This document shows positions 40,901 through 55,200 of a stretch of DNA of 64,000 nucleotides, one piece after another. The notes under the pieces are model-generated. The model had not been told where the DNA came from. It saw only the letters and a list, made by a program, of their open reading frames with translations, and searched no databases. Source of the stretch: Paulownia fortunei (Eukaryota > Streptophyta > Magnoliopsida > Lamiales > Paulowniaceae); the NCBI GenBank assembly GCA_019321725.1, contig CM033107.1:24729445-24793444 (forward strand), given 5' to 3'. The position numbers were made by a program, and so were the translations under genes. Each line of letters starts with the position of its first letter. The stretch's first letter is position 1.

Positions 40901-43900
40901 CCTACACGTAAGCACGTATATTGATAGCTTGTATGGACGAGCCATCAATGTTTAGTTGTAGCAAGGATGTATATGCTTATCTTGTTCTTATTTTTGTTTT
41001 AATTGTTTCTAGGTTGGGAGTTGAAGAGTAAATATTTGTGCAGAAAAAATTGAATTTCACGGCTCAACTGGTTGTGGTTTTTTTTTTTAATATTTTTTTT
41101 TTGTTGTGTAAATTTCATCCCTTTATGACTAGATGACGCATATGTTCACCACAAATATGGTAAGATTATTTTCGCATTAAATATATGTATAACTCTGAGT
41201 TGCAAATTTAAAATTCATTGCAATTTTGAGGTGCACCATAAATTTCAATTATAAATAAACAGTGGTGTGACAGTGAAGAACATTTACTTCTCTTTATTAT
41301 TACATGTAAAATTATTGGTGCTGTTATTTATTGGTTTATCTATATTTGGTTCTGAAGGACTTTCCTTCAAAGCTATGCTTTCTCTTTTATTTATGGAGGC
41401 AGACACTTTTCAAATAATTCCTATTCCAATCATTGAAAAATTTCTTAAAATTGAAAAGTGACTACAGCAAACTATAAAATGTTTCTAAATAAAATTAAAA
41501 AATAAATCTAAGTTATTCAATACTTGACTCGACACCGATCGTTAATTTTTTTTATTAATTTAACAAACTAAATTTGAACACATATTGTCCTCTGATAAAA
41601 TTAGAAACTCGGTTCGAGCTCAATTTGATCTGTGAAAAATAAAATAAAAATATCTAAAAAAATCAAACTACTCGAGTTTGATTAAATTTCGTTGAAACTA
41701 GACTCGATTAACAATAAAACTAAATTCAAATATAATTTTTAAAACTTGATAAAAATTCAAATAAATTTGAACACTAACGTGTTTGGCTCGATTCAATTCG
41801 TTTACATTATACATAGAAAACTTCAATAAACTAATTCATGATACAACACCGAAAAAATTACTAAATTGAACCCAAAAACTTCAACAGCATAATAATTTCG
41901 AAATGATCAAATTATTTTTTGGAAATTTTTATGCAAATCATGTTTGACCAAACTTAATTAATTATATTATAACTAATTATTAATTATTTTTCTTAGAATG
42001 CATATTAATTATCTGACAAGTATAATTCAATCGTTATACGATTAACTTCTTACGGACGATTAAGTAACAAAATTCTCTAATCTCTTAAATAAACCTCAAT
42101 ATTTTGATCCTCAAAGTGCAAGTATTTACTGTGAGTTGAAATTCTTTTAATTTTTTTTATTAATATAGGGAGAGTTATATGGGTTAGTTGGTTTGTACGA
42201 TGAGATGTCCCCTCCTGTATTGGAATGAGAAGGCCCCCAATTCGAACAACAAAGACTAGGATAGGGCTGGGCGCCTAATTCAAGCTTCAACTCCAACTCC
42301 ATCGGCTATCTAATCCTATATTGTCCTCTAAATCATGCCTTTTTGTTTTTGTCTTAACGATGTCACACTATTATTATTTGACTTTTCTTGTCTGCCCCTT
42401 ATTATTTATTTGGAGTTTTATACCCAAGTACATTTAGTTTGTTGGGAGGGGTGATTTGGAATTTTACAATACTTATAGTACAAAATCATACATACATCCC
42501 ATAATATAATATATATATATATATATATGTGATGGAATAATTGATTTGATACACTATTTTGCACTATGATGGTGGATCGATTGGTCCGAATTCTTTTTGA
42601 ATAAATTAATTTTAATTGTTTATTCATGTGCATTTTAAAAATATTGAAAGTGATAGCTAAATATCAGCATGAAGACATTCAACAATGGACAAAGGAGAAT
42701 TACCACATAGTACATCGACGAAATTAAAAAAAAAAAATAGTTATAATACATCGAAGAAATCCAAAAAACACAAATAATTGTCTAGTTTCTCCGCATTGAT
42801 TTCTTCTATGCTTCTTAAGAAAACTTTGCTATAAAAACTTTCTCACTAAAACATTGGCACTATTTAAATCCAAATACTGATGCATATAATGCAGTATTTT
42901 TTTTTCCGAACATTTCAAGTACTCTCTATCTCTCAATCAAAAATGTTTTATTTTAAGTTTACACAAAATTTGATACGAAGAGTTATTGAAATTACATTAT
43001 TAATTTAAATGAAAAGTAGCTATAGAAGAAAATGCCATTTAAAAGAATAAAAAATTATTTATAAATATCACCAATAAAATAAAATAAAATAAGATCATTC
43101 AATTTGAAGGTTTCTGTATCAGTACTCTCTAGCTTATTGGCCTTTTGAGTTCCTAATTGATTAAATATTTACAAAATATCATGTAAGATGTCATTTTCTG
43201 TATTTATTAAATATTTTGAAAATAAATTGACTGAAAATGAATATGAGATAAAAAAAAAAAACACCAAAACCAAGCATAAATTAATGTGGTATTTTATTTT
43301 TTTTTGCTAGGATCACTCGTTTCTTTTTTCTTTCACTTTTCCTATTCATTTTGATTTGTTTTGGGAACGATAAAACTGTCATCGGTCATCACTCATGTTC
43401 ATTGGAGTTCTACGTAGTCACGTCCACAGACATTGAATGCCGTTACAGCATGCAGCCAAACAAACTAATTTAACATTGCTATTCAAACAAACAAACAATT
43501 GGATTGTACCCCACCCAAACACCCCCCAACCCACCCAGCAACACAAAAAAAAAAAAAGAAAAATATTTGGATCCTGTCATTCTCTTTCTTTTTTGCTTCT
43601 TTAAACCTTGTCAATTGTCATTTATTAGTACTGTTAAGACGTGGCAGTCTATATGTACTGATTATATGTTTCCATCTTAAGAAGCTAAGGTCCAATCTCA
43701 TGAAAAAGAGAGAAATTAATATAAACGATATAAAGAAAGAGGGGTTGCAATTCAATTTAAACAAGAAGTGAAAATTCAACAAAGAGATTCATTAATCATT
43801 ATATATAATATTATACATATAAAAGACATAAAATAAATTCATTTTTTTTTTCTTTAGGTCCTTGGGTTTTGAATGTAATGGGCATATTTTAGTAGAGCTC

Positions 43901-45037
43901 AAATATTAATTTAAATTTAAAAATATTAAGTTTTAAACTAAATGAAGTAAATAAGTCTATGAGGCCTCAAAATACACAAAAGCCCATAAAACCCAACTCT
44001 AATAATAAATATTTATAAATATCTCAATTACGTCATTCTACAAAATATATCATTTTCATTTAATAATTTATTATATTATATCATTTGCTTTTACTCACTC
44101 CTGATCTAGTTTTAATTTAAGGGCCGAATGATTCGCATGATTCTAACTTGAGAGTCGGAATTTTCGTGAGAATCTAATGACTTGTCATGATGCAGGTAGA
44201 AGACCATAAAAATCCACCACTCACAATAAATTTAGAAATTTGAAGATATTCATATGAAATGATTTTACTAAAATAGTCCAACGCCGTATAACGGATCTAG
44301 GCTGAATTAATTCTTGTTATAACTAATTAATTCATGAAAATAATAATAAAAAAACTCACTTGATTAGCCTCAAAAAATAAAGGTATTCAACCTACACATG
44401 AGAAGGGGTGTACATACAAAATGTGGCAGTACTTAGCAAGGGAATTGAAAGACAAGAAAATTAAGAGCGAGAGAGGAGGCGTGAGAAAGGGAAGGCATAG
44501 TGTCAGTGTTATAGGGCAGGGGCTCTCCATGGGGACCAGAAGGCGACCTTTGATTACCATTTCAATCCTCTTCTCACCCAACCGACAACATCTTCCTTAA
44601 CTATCTTTCTCTCTTTTCTCTTTCTCTCTTTCTCTCTCACACAGCACACGCACTGCGAGGGTACTGTTGTGCTGCTAGTAGTATTTATTAGTTGCATACA
44701 AAGTTAGAGGCAATGGCGCCATACAAATACAAAAAGCCTTGTCCCTTTGCTCTTTCTCTTGTGGACAATACTCTTGTAACTGGTTGCAACCCTTAAAGCT
44801 CCCAAAAGAGATTCACACTTCTCTTCTCATACTCACTTTGTTGCACCAAAAGGGAACTTAAACACCTCTGTCTCTGTGTTTTTGTGTGTTTTAAGAGTGG
44901 TCCCAGTTGATTCTACTGATTAACGGCGAGACCCCATATATAGTAGAGATAGCTTTTGGGTTGATTCTTGTTTTTCTGTTGGGAGAGGGCAAGGAAAAAG
45001 AAGGCTTATTTAGAAAGTTGAAACAAAAAGAGATACC
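40901..45037. other. Gene-poor DNA and HD-Zip promoter/leader
   Basis: No gene is supported from 40901 to about 44600. The region has CTCGATT/GAGCTC-rich decayed repeat (about 41520-41800) and a (TA)n run near 42509-42528. A pyrimidine-rich CTTTCTCT tract (about 44604-44637) precedes the HD-Zip gene and may mark its leader. Confidence 0.45.
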
Positions 45038-47110
45038 ATGGATTGGAACGGTAACCTTAGAGTACCTTTTGTTTCTCGACCAGAGAATTCTTTTAGTTTT
45101 CTCTACAACTACAATTATGACCAGTTTCCAGGTAATTTAGTTATCGGGTCGTCTTTTTGTTATTATAATGCTATTGATGAGTTCTTGCATGGAATTAGAA
45201 GCTAGCTAGGTAAGTTCAATATTGAAAAAGTAGATGTTTTGTCGAAGTTGTTAAATTCATCCCGTATGTATTTGAAACAAGCCCTTGTTTAAATTTCAAA
45301 TCTTTATTTTACTGAGGTTTAGAAACAATTAAACCTCTTGCAATCAGAAAAGAAGGGTTTTCTTTTAAATGTTGCAAATAACACTTTAGATCTTATATTT
45401 TAATTTGATATTTTATGCCTAATTTGGCACAACACTGTCCATCTATCAGTGACCTAAAATACTACCCCAATTTATCCAAAAAGTTTATTATGTGATTGTA
45501 GAAAATGCTGTAGAACATGAGTCTCTCCCCACCTGGTGTATTTTTTTCTTTAAAACTCTCATTCTTTTCTGGTACTAAATTAGTTGGTATAGAAGAGCAA
45601 AACTTCTTTTCACTATTAAGTATTCTGCAATCAGAAGTTGTGGAAAAGAAAGCTGGTGTTTGATTCATTAAGTTGTCAGATAAATCAGTACCACCTCTCA
45701 TGAGCATCATCATCTTTTTTTCACTTAGTTTCTCTTCCATGCATTGAAATTTGAAAACAACCACTCAGAGTAATACTGGCTACTTTATCTTTTCTTTTCG
45801 TTTCCTTTTGAATTAATTGTGGCTTTTTTTTTTTGTAGTGTTAGAAATGAAGCAGCCATCAATGCAGGCGACAACACAACACGCAATGCTGCCAACGTTA
45901 ATGGACAAGAACAACAGCATGAATAATTATGGGCAGGATCCGAAGAAGAAACGACTGAGCAACGAGCAGTTGGAGTTACTAGAGAACAGTTTTCAGGAAG
46001 AGATTAAGCTGGACCCCGACAGGAAGATGAAGCTGGCCAAGGAACTTGGGCTGCAGCCCCGCCAGATTGCGGTCTGGTTCCAGAACCGGAGGGCTCGATG
46101 GAAGGGTAAGCAGCTCGAGCGCTTGTACGAAGCGCTTAAGCAGGAGTTCGATGCTGTTTCCAGGGATAAGCAGAAGCTGCAACAGGAGGTACGTATCTTA
46201 AAATTAATCCGTTTTATGGCAATTGCGTGTTTCTTGATTTTTTTTTTTCCATGCAAGAAGTTAGTACCTCATGCGAAGAAACTTTTATGACTCCATGGAT
46301 CAGAAAGAACATTAATTGATGAAGCTGCTTTCTGCCTTCTTGGTTTTTAAGTACTTCCTGGCAAGCCAAGCTATTACTACTTATCAGTTTCTGTATTTAT
46401 GAGAAGACAGACATAATGTACATACATATTGAAGGTTGATGGATCATATACATGAATTGTTGGATGTTTACGTACTGTGCCATTTATGAAAGTCTAGTAC
46501 ATATTTATCACTTTGAGGTTTTTAAAATCGCTGCGTGCTATTATGCTTTGCTCTTACCCCACTTAACATATACTTTAGTGGAATTCATGTGACTGGTGCA
46601 ATTGGATCGAGTGTCGCATTTTTATGAAAAATGAGATACTTAGAGGTGAATGTTGCATCCGACAAGGTGTGGCATCCACAACCCACCATAGTTTTCAAAG
46701 TTTGGAGCGTTACAAGAGATCATAGATAAAAGGGACACGAAATTCACTTGTTCAAAAAAAGGGCAGTCTTGAAATAGTACTATTACCCGAACAAGCCAGC
46801 ATTCCTTTTTCTGCTTTGTTTGCTCGTTATTACATGATGTAGACAAGCAAATAATTCTTTCTAGGTTTTGGCATTGAGGGCAATACTCAAGGAGCAAGTG
46901 GCAAAAAAGCAAGTGTCAACAGGCTACACAGAGATTTCCGGGGAAGAAACTGTGGAAAGCACATCGATCCCAAGCTCCGACAAACCCGGTCCGAGGACGA
47001 ACAACAACCTTCATCAAATTGCAGAATGCAATTATCCATTGAATGTGGATGACTACAATAATACAGTGATGATGCCTCCCTACTGGGCTGCTCTGCCTTC
47101 TTGTCCTTGA
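45038..47110 (+). CDS. HD-Zip class I homeodomain protein, LMI1/HB51/HB22-like
   Basis: Three exons (45038-45131, 45839-46188, 46865-47110) join in phase to 229 residues. Exon 1 encodes a short [11 protein letters not shown] start like that of LMI1. The homeodomain spans about residues 66-122, with [37 protein letters not shown] and a basic stretch. A leucine zipper follows directly from about 124 ([14 protein letters not shown]) and runs across the exon 2-3 junction into [11 protein letters not shown]. The 229-residue length and the GEETVES and TNNN regions match small class I factors. In this clade LMI1/HB51 affects leaf margin and floral identity. Collinearity would make HB22 (At2g36610) the counterpart. 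The protein should act in the nucleus as a homodimer or heterodimer. The clade is firm; which Arabidopsis paralogue is equivalent is not. Confidence 0.94.
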
Positions 47111-48910
47111 ACTCATTAATGGCTTGGCTGCTTAATTAGTTTGTTGTTTATATATCTTTTCTTTTCATTAAACTTAAGATGTTGTGCTAATCCTAATATT
47201 TGTAGCTAGGTCAAACCTAACAAGCTAAGGTACTTTTTAGGAGGGAGGTTTAGGCCACTGGCAGAGTTAATTAGTATTTCAGCTGAGGGCAAGAGTAGAG
47301 GTTGAGCTCATAGAGAAAGACTGTTTCTAGGCTTTTAGTGGCCAATATTTGCTGGTTTCAACGTTCAAGAAGACTCTCTAATAATTCATATTTCTTATTG
47401 TTGTTTGTTGTTCTTGAATCTTGATGGCTTGATGATGGTGGCGTAGTGTGCTTTTGCTTTCTTTTTTTCTATCTCTCTTTTTTTTTATAAATATTTTTAT
47501 TTAAAAAAATAATTATAGTTGTTCAAATCTTTTGTATGGATAAGTGTCGTGCTTTTTTTTTTTTTCAGTTATTTGTCAAAACAAAATCATTCATCATATA
47601 ATTGATGATTTATGGAAATGCAATAAAAAATTATATATTTTTTTCCATTCTTAAGCATTTTCTTCATCAATATAATTCTCTCGGACAGAGTTTCATATAA
47701 TAATTTTTTTAACTTAGAGGTGAAATCATGTATTATCACTCTAAATAAGTGTTGGTGTCTTTTTATTTATTTAATTTTTTTTAAAAGAAGAATGTTGACT
47801 TGTTTGGATTCCAATTCCGTTCTAGGAGATTCGAAACTATGACATTTTTGTGTTTATGCCTTAGTTGTTTTTCAACAATATAGGGTCTCAAATTAGTGAA
47901 AACATAAATTACCTCTCCGAATTATTAAAGGTTCAACCATAAAATTCTTAATGGCTATGGGCAATAATAGATCAGTGATTATTGTGCTATTAGTTCATCA
48001 TGAAGTAGCATCAAATTTGAATCAAACTAGAAAAGGACAATAACACCAGGACAGACCAATTATTTGAATTGGTGTCCTTATCCTGAGTTTTCAGCACATT
48101 AACATGTTAAGACATTCAAAATGAGCAACGAAGGGAATTTAATTAATTTGATTATAACTTAGAAAATTGCACGAAAATTGCTAGAAAATCTCAATAGTGC
48201 TTGACAGTAACATTAAAAATTAAAAGAATAAGGCTTCTATTGCTACGGCAACAATAAATCTTTTTTCAATCATAGTTGTTTTAATTGACACATCGAGATA
48301 AAAATTTAAAGAATAAATATTATTATGGATATTTACTGTTCTACTTAGGAAGATTGAGAATTGGTGTCAGTTAAATTAGTACAATAATTTTTAAAAGGTA
48401 ATCTGTTATTTCAATAAATTAAATATTATATATGGACATAAAAAGAACAAAAAAAGGGAGTAATGACAAAGGAAATGCATTTTTGAAACTATTAATCTTC
48501 CAAAACTCATTACAATATGCTGTGAAAGTTTGTGCAAGTGCATGTGATTTTCATTATTTATGAATTATGACAAGCATTTACTAAGCATAAAGCACCCCAA
48601 AAAAATGTCACAATTAACAATATAATTCTTATTGATATAAAACTTTTAAAACTTACACAAAATTTCCATTCCTATAAAGTTAAAAAAAAAATAAAAATGT
48701 CACCACTCTTATTTATTGGTATAAATGGGGTTAGCGGTAGCTAACACTCAACATAGATCAACATCTTCGATATTTACTAACAAATTATATTGATTCGTTG
48801 GAATGGAGGGTTGGTCAATTAGGCATTTACCAACACCCCTTTGCCGCCCCAATCTCTATTATTTTCACTCTTTTTCCATTTTCATCTCCAAATAACCTTC
48901 ACAGATTGGA
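47111..48910. other. Intergenic DNA between convergent genes
   Basis: This holds the 3' UTR of the HD-Zip gene and the 3' end of the TauE/SafE gene, separated by AT-rich spacer. No gene is supported. Confidence 0.5.
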
Positions 48911-51900
48911 TTATTGGCTGCTGCAAAAATCTAAGAATCCCATGAACTCGTGGTTGTTTATCATCTCCATGCTTTTCTCTATTCCGACAACGCCTGCCCA
49001 AATAAATAAATAAATAAATAAAAGAGGAAAATATTACACTTGCAAGCTCAACCATCATAAGAAGACAGTGTTTACCCATTATGACAGCACTGGCGAAAAT
49101 GACAGCGGAGAGGATAAACACAATGATCGAAGCCCTCTTTAGAAATGTGACAAGCTTCCTTACGAAGAACTGACCCCAGAAACCAGCCAAGATTGCCACC
49201 ACCATCAGGTATAAAGCTGCAAATTAAAGCAAATTTTTGTTGGCATTGAACTATGAAGCTTGGAGTTTTCCCAATTCTGTATTCTTTTTATAGTATAAAT
49301 ATTCCACGTGCATCACATGCTAATTATTATAACACAAAAAAAAAAAAAAAAAAAGTTACAGAAATAAAGAAAATTGAATAATGGAAAATGGAGAAATATT
49401 TGATTAAAAAAACATACCATAGGGCATGGGAAATCTCTTGAGGAGATAAAACTCCACAACAGATAAAGATGAGGAGAACATCATCACAAAGGTCGCTGTC
49501 GCACTAGCTACCTGAAATTTAGAGATTCCAATTTCTCAATTCAAATTATGACATTTGATTGATAAATTATAAGATTCATTCACCAAATTTAAGGTTTTTT
49601 TCCACATTATTTGACAAAGGGCTGATAAAAATCATTAGCTCCAACTCTAGGATCACCCAAGGCTTATCTTGTCAACAAACCTTCCCCCCCCCCCTTCTAT
49701 TGAAATTGATCTTAAGCACTCATGTATCTATGGAGTAGGTTTCGTTAAGTCAAAGAATTGCGTTTAAAATAAGAATTCCCACTTTCCATAATCTATAAAC
49801 ACGATTCACTTAAATAATTGGTCAAAGTTTGGTAAAAAAAAAAATTAAAATCAGTTTTCAACTATAATTACATGTAAATCATGAGATTGACATTCAGATT
49901 TGACAATACCTGAGGGATTACTCCAATCTCAAGCAGAAGGGGACCAAGAATGAAACCGCCACCGGAACCTAACAAGCCGCCAACTGTGCCTCCTAAGACA
50001 GCACAAAGAGCACAGAAGGCAAGATTCGTAGCACTCCATTCTATTGCTGCCTCACATATTAGTTCTGGATTTCCAGACATCCTCCTTTTCTTGCTTTCCT
50101 TGTACAGTTTAACACATTCATACCCGAACACAGCAAGAGCCACAGGGAACTGAGAAGATGAAACAAATTAACACTGAAGTTGACAACTCAAATACCTTGA
50201 GCGCATACCACAGGGTATTCACCTAAACAGACCTTTTACATACCTGTAACAAGTTGAGCACCCAGTACAATGTGCTACAAGCTTTTGTCTCATTCTGTGA
50301 ACCACCACAATTCATATTATATGATTGCAAAGGTCATTAATTAGTACAAGTTCAGACAGGAATATAGTGTATATATACTTGCCTTGATCACTTGGAGAAT
50401 CAAAAAGTAAATCCACACAAGTAGCAGGACCAAAAATCTCTTCATGTTAAGGTTGTCCCTCATAATTTGCTGACATGTAGAAGAATGAAACCTCAACAGG
50501 CTAAGGAAAGACACTGAAAAAGAGAGAGAATAATAAACTGAACTATGCTCACCAATGTTGTTTTCTCCTCTTTAGGAACCAATGCTTCGTACTCAGTATC
50601 AATTAGCACTGATCAAAGGTAAAAAAAACAAAAAAAATGCTCAAATCTGATTTTCCTGTAATTTTAGAACAAACAATTAAAAAAATTATTAGAAGCCTGA
50701 ATTTGAGTTACTTACAATGTTGCCCATGAGAATCAGCAATTGTTTGTTTCTCATCCATGGCTTTCTGCATTTATCCAACCCAAGGTGAAAATAAGAAAAT
50801 TGAAAAAAGAGAAATTGCACGAAGCATTCCATGGTCAATTTGGTCTTTGTAGTTATTTGATTATTAGTTAGTCCGAATATTAACCCACGGTTTGGACAAC
50901 TTCCTTAGCACTTCAGTATCAAGTTTAAGCTCTAACGTCCCCTAATGTTCTGAAATTTTTTACACATATTGTTTGATTAACATTTTGCAGAGCCACCAAT
51001 AGAGCAACTAACCTTCAAAATATTTTCATCCTTCCACATCTTAATCGCCTTAGCGAAGGACCTCGACGAAGTCCCTGTTCGTACGAAAGAAAAATATTAA
51101 AAAGGCAGAATGAGTAGTTAATTCTCCCTAATAATCACATCATATAAAAAAAAAATTGTAATAAGTCCATACCCAAGAACAAGATTATGATTAAGACAGT
51201 GATGAGCCAAAAGGGGAAGACAACACTCAAAGCCACGCCAAAGGTGATGCCAAGCATGAGTATGGGCTGGAACAGAAGAGCCAAATCATAGTCAATTATC
51301 GGCACTTCTCTGCATGGATGGGGCACCCTCAAGTTGTACCAAACTGATGATGCAGATGCCCCCATTATCATGCCTGCATTGGAGATTACATAAAAAAAAA
51401 AAAAAAAACTCAATCTTCAGACATAATTTCCGGGTTGTAGATTCAACTTAAAATTTAACCCTTCAACAAAAGGGAAACTAAGGACACACAACTATACATA
51501 ATATGGAGACAGCAATTTTCATCAAAGATAAGTCACTGAAAGATATATGCTTAGTTCTTACACTTGGAAATGGCAGCAGCAGACTTGGTATCAAAGCCAA
51601 CAATCAGAGTTAGCATAGGGACAAAAATGCCACCCCCACCAACCCCACCCACTGATCCACAGGCTGAACCCAAGAATCCTATCACCGTTGCCAACACAAG
51701 TTTCCAGCTAAACTTCAATTCCTGCAACAACCCATAAAAAATAAAAAATAAATAAAATAAAAAACAAAAACCATCTTTAGCAGAGTACAAGAAATCTTAT
51801 ATGAACTCATTCACATATGCATTAACGCATCAGAAAAACTTTGACACACACACATGCATATAGACATGGATACAAGAAAGACGTGAAAAACTTACAGGCC

Positions 51901-52069
51901 AAACTTTTGCTTCAGATCCATATCTCTGTTGGAAAACACTGGAATTTGACGACGAAAGAAGCAGTGGTTTTTCATTACCGCCATGTGAGTAAATGTTGAT
52001 GAAATAAACAGAAAGCACTGCCAAAGAGAAGGCTGTAAGCAGGTATATCAGCAGCCCTTTTGCAGTCAT
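48911..52069 (-). CDS. Sulfite exporter TauE/SafE family membrane protein
   Basis: Twelve exons join in phase to 465 residues: 52069-51896, 51721-51562, 51373-51173, 51074-51013, 50764-50716, 50608-50553, 50469-50383, 50294-50244, 50149-49910, 49511-49418, 49216-49076, 48993-48911. The ATG at 52069 ([11 protein letters not shown]) is preferred over an upstream GTG. A hydrophobic segment at residues 6-27 is a signal anchor. The first TauE repeat has [19 protein letters not shown] and [14 protein letters not shown] hydrophilic loop ([16 protein letters not shown]) follows. The second repeat has [20 protein letters not shown], then [19 protein letters not shown] and two more membrane segments. 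The family exports or carries sulfonate/sulfite-like anions in bacteria; the plant substrate is unclear. Intron 7 begins AAG|GCAAGT, a GC donor. I recall a homologue at At2g36630. Confidence 0.95.
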
Positions 52070-52194
52070 GTCCTTCACACTGCTTCAATACTCAAACGCC
52101 GCCACCCTTTTGTTTCCCACCCTGAATGGTTCAATATTCTCAATTAATATAAAAGAAAGATTATATATATTCGGACAATGGACGAACACGATAA

Positions 52195-52242
52195 ATAAGG
52201 AGAGTGAATCTGAACATTATTTATATAAGGAGAGTGAATCTG
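52195..52242. repeat. 30-bp-spaced direct repeat in the TauE/SafE upstream region
   Basis: ATAAGGAGAGTGAATCTG occurs at 52195-52212 and again, identical, at 52225-52242. It lies about 130-170 bp upstream of the TauE/SafE start codon, within its likely promoter or leader. Confidence 0.85.
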
Positions 52243-55200
52243 TGAATATAACATGGGTAGGGCCCATATCTGGCAGCAATACATGTATATAAAGATGATT
52301 ATGAAGACAAGTAAACAGCTATAGGAACAAATATGGCAATCTTGGTTAAAAATTCTTTTAATTTTCACACGTTTTGAAAATTGGAAAAATAATCCAAATA
52401 GATCCTTTTATATTACTTTGAAAGGCCACATACTTTTTACATATATATGTCTATATGCAAAAATATATATATTTGGCTGAAAAAGATAAGCTAATATATG
52501 ATTTTACATAATTATTTGTTGAAATGTGGTGATATGAATTTGTCCAGATGTTTCCAAACTCTTCAACATTATTACATGGTTTAATTTTCTCAAGAACATC
52601 TTTCTTCTTTCGTTGTTATTTTATTTTCCTTATGAACATGTGGGTTATTACTCGTACGTGCATTCACTTAATTCTTTAATAGGAGAAAAGGCTAAATTCA
52701 TTCACTTACTTAATTCCTTAATATGAGAAAAGGGTAAATTCATTTTTTTAAGTTGGTTTATATAGAAATCTTACCTGTCAAGTTGGCAAGATTTTATTTT
52801 AGTACACTAAATTTTGAAATTGGCATATTGAGGAACGTTAATCAGGCCAGAAAAATTGAGACCAAACTTTCTCATCAACATGTACGAAACAAATCTACCT
52901 GTTTCAGTTTCCAAGCCTCATATTTATTTATATTTTATTTTATTGAAAAAATGAAAAATATGACAAAAAAGAATTTGATTTTTTTTTGTTTTTCTTATTT
53001 TTTGTAATTTTTTAAAATCATTTTATATTTTCAAAATTAAAAAAAATATTTAAAGATATTATGTAAACTATTTTCTATTTTATTTATTTGGGGAGAAATG
53101 CTGAAAAATGATTTTAATTTATTTTGAAGTGATGTGCTGTGCAAATAATTGTTGGTTTTCCAGTGTTTGTTTCCCTCTCCATGTCCACATAGGCCTCCAC
53201 TTCATCCAATTTTTCCTCCAAAATTCAAAAATTCCCAATTTTGAAGCCATGTCAGCAATTTTCGACTACCTTAGACTGATGCAGCAAAATTTGTCCTGAA
53301 AATGCCAATTTTTTAAATCTATTGTCCTAAAATTGGTACACCCTAAAATAAAGAATTAAATCCTTAAATATACCAATACGTGGACCAAAACTATAACTTT
53401 TCGTGCAATTAACTTATTTAATAAACATCATTTTATATTTTATATTTTAATTTTCTATTTAATTTTCTATTTTTATTTCAATTTCATGTTACATCTTGTA
53501 TTTCGTATTATATATTCATGCACGAAAATATAATTAATTAATTATATGTTTAAAATTATACCTAATAATGATTACCTCCAAATAGAATATAATTCACTTA
53601 CCAAAATTAACATACTCAAAACAATAACCTTTATGATAAACCAACCTTTACAATCATACTTATTTATTTGGATTTTTATTTTAATTTTGTAATGCATTTT
53701 TTATTGAATATCATACATACACGCTATTAATATATATAAAAATATTTTTATTAAATATAAATTTTAAATTAATCTTATACACGCCAAACAGAAGTGCGTA
53801 CATAATATACAATATAAAATACCACATAAAATTACAATAAAAAAATTCAAACTTCATACTTATTCTTCTTACCTAATAAACAAACCCAAATTAATTGCTC
53901 TCCAAACTGTTTAATTTCACTTACTTGAATTAACACATTTATTGTTCTCTAATCTGTATGATGAACTTACCTAAAAAAACAAACAAACCCAAAATAATTA
54001 TTTGTATAAAAACAACTTGAATTGGGCCATTACTAGGGTAACTAAGCAAGCCTGTGTTTTTCTTCCATGTGTGTGTGTAAATTAGGGTGGCTTTGGTACT
54101 AATACTAATTATGGCACATTTATTGACTTGGGATTTGAATAATTTAATGAAATATTATCAACAACCCACCTGCGGATTACAAATCATCGTAATTAGCAGA
54201 AAAGAATCGAACTGGCTTCATACCCCACATATAACAGAATTTGCTTGGACCTATCCCTCCTGTCTGTTTTTCCATTTTTACCCTTAAATGTTGGTAAAAA
54301 TTATTTAAATGCCACTACTCAAAAATTGCCATAGGGGAATCTTTTTAGACTCTTTCCACACCTTTATATATATATATATATTTATTTATTTATTTTTCAG
54401 GCAAAAATTAGTAAAATGTGTAAAGGTTTTTTTTTTTTTTTCGTTTCCTTAATAGAGAAATGAAGAGGTGCTTCAAATTTGATTTATTTATCAAATAAGC
54501 TAAGTTCGCAAAAAAAAAAAAAACTTAGGCTCAATTACTATTTGTCAATTCTCATATGTTAATTCCATGGTTTGACTTTGTAATACCAAAATCAATGGTA
54601 AAACTAAGGTGAATATGTGAGGAATAACGAGATTTTAATAAAAATTTGACTAATATATAGAAATAAAATTTCAATTACAAAAATATCCCAAATATTGTTC
54701 ACAATGGAGGAACACTGAAAGGAATTGTTTAAAGCATGTCTCACTTTCTTAATCAATGATCATAAAAATGCATAATAAAATTAAAATATGTTTTGGAAAT
54801 ATTTTTTTATTATATGATAATATTAAAAGTTGGAATATGTTCTTTAAATATTTTGGGCATCATCCTAGACTATATAATACATTGTCCAAATGAACAAAAT
54901 AAAAGTGAAAACAAAAAAGTTTGGACATAGAACAAATTGTTTTTTTTCCATTATATTTCCAAATTTTATGGAATCATGCAAATTTTATTTCTTGTATTTG
55001 ATATTCATATCAATTATATTTGAGAACTCTTTGGACTTATATGACAAAGATTTTTAGTTTCCAAACTAAGAATTGCTCTTTGTTATAACGTTTAATTTAT
55101 GAATACGGACATATTCTGTATTATACCATAAGAGGGTTTTTTAGTAATTTATCATATACGATATCGACTATATATTTATGTCTTTTGTTCTAGCTTTGGC

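Noticed and set aside
45462..45764. 100-codon minus-strand frame
   Set aside because: It lies wholly in intron 1 of the HD-Zip gene, on the opposite strand, with no recognisable domain.
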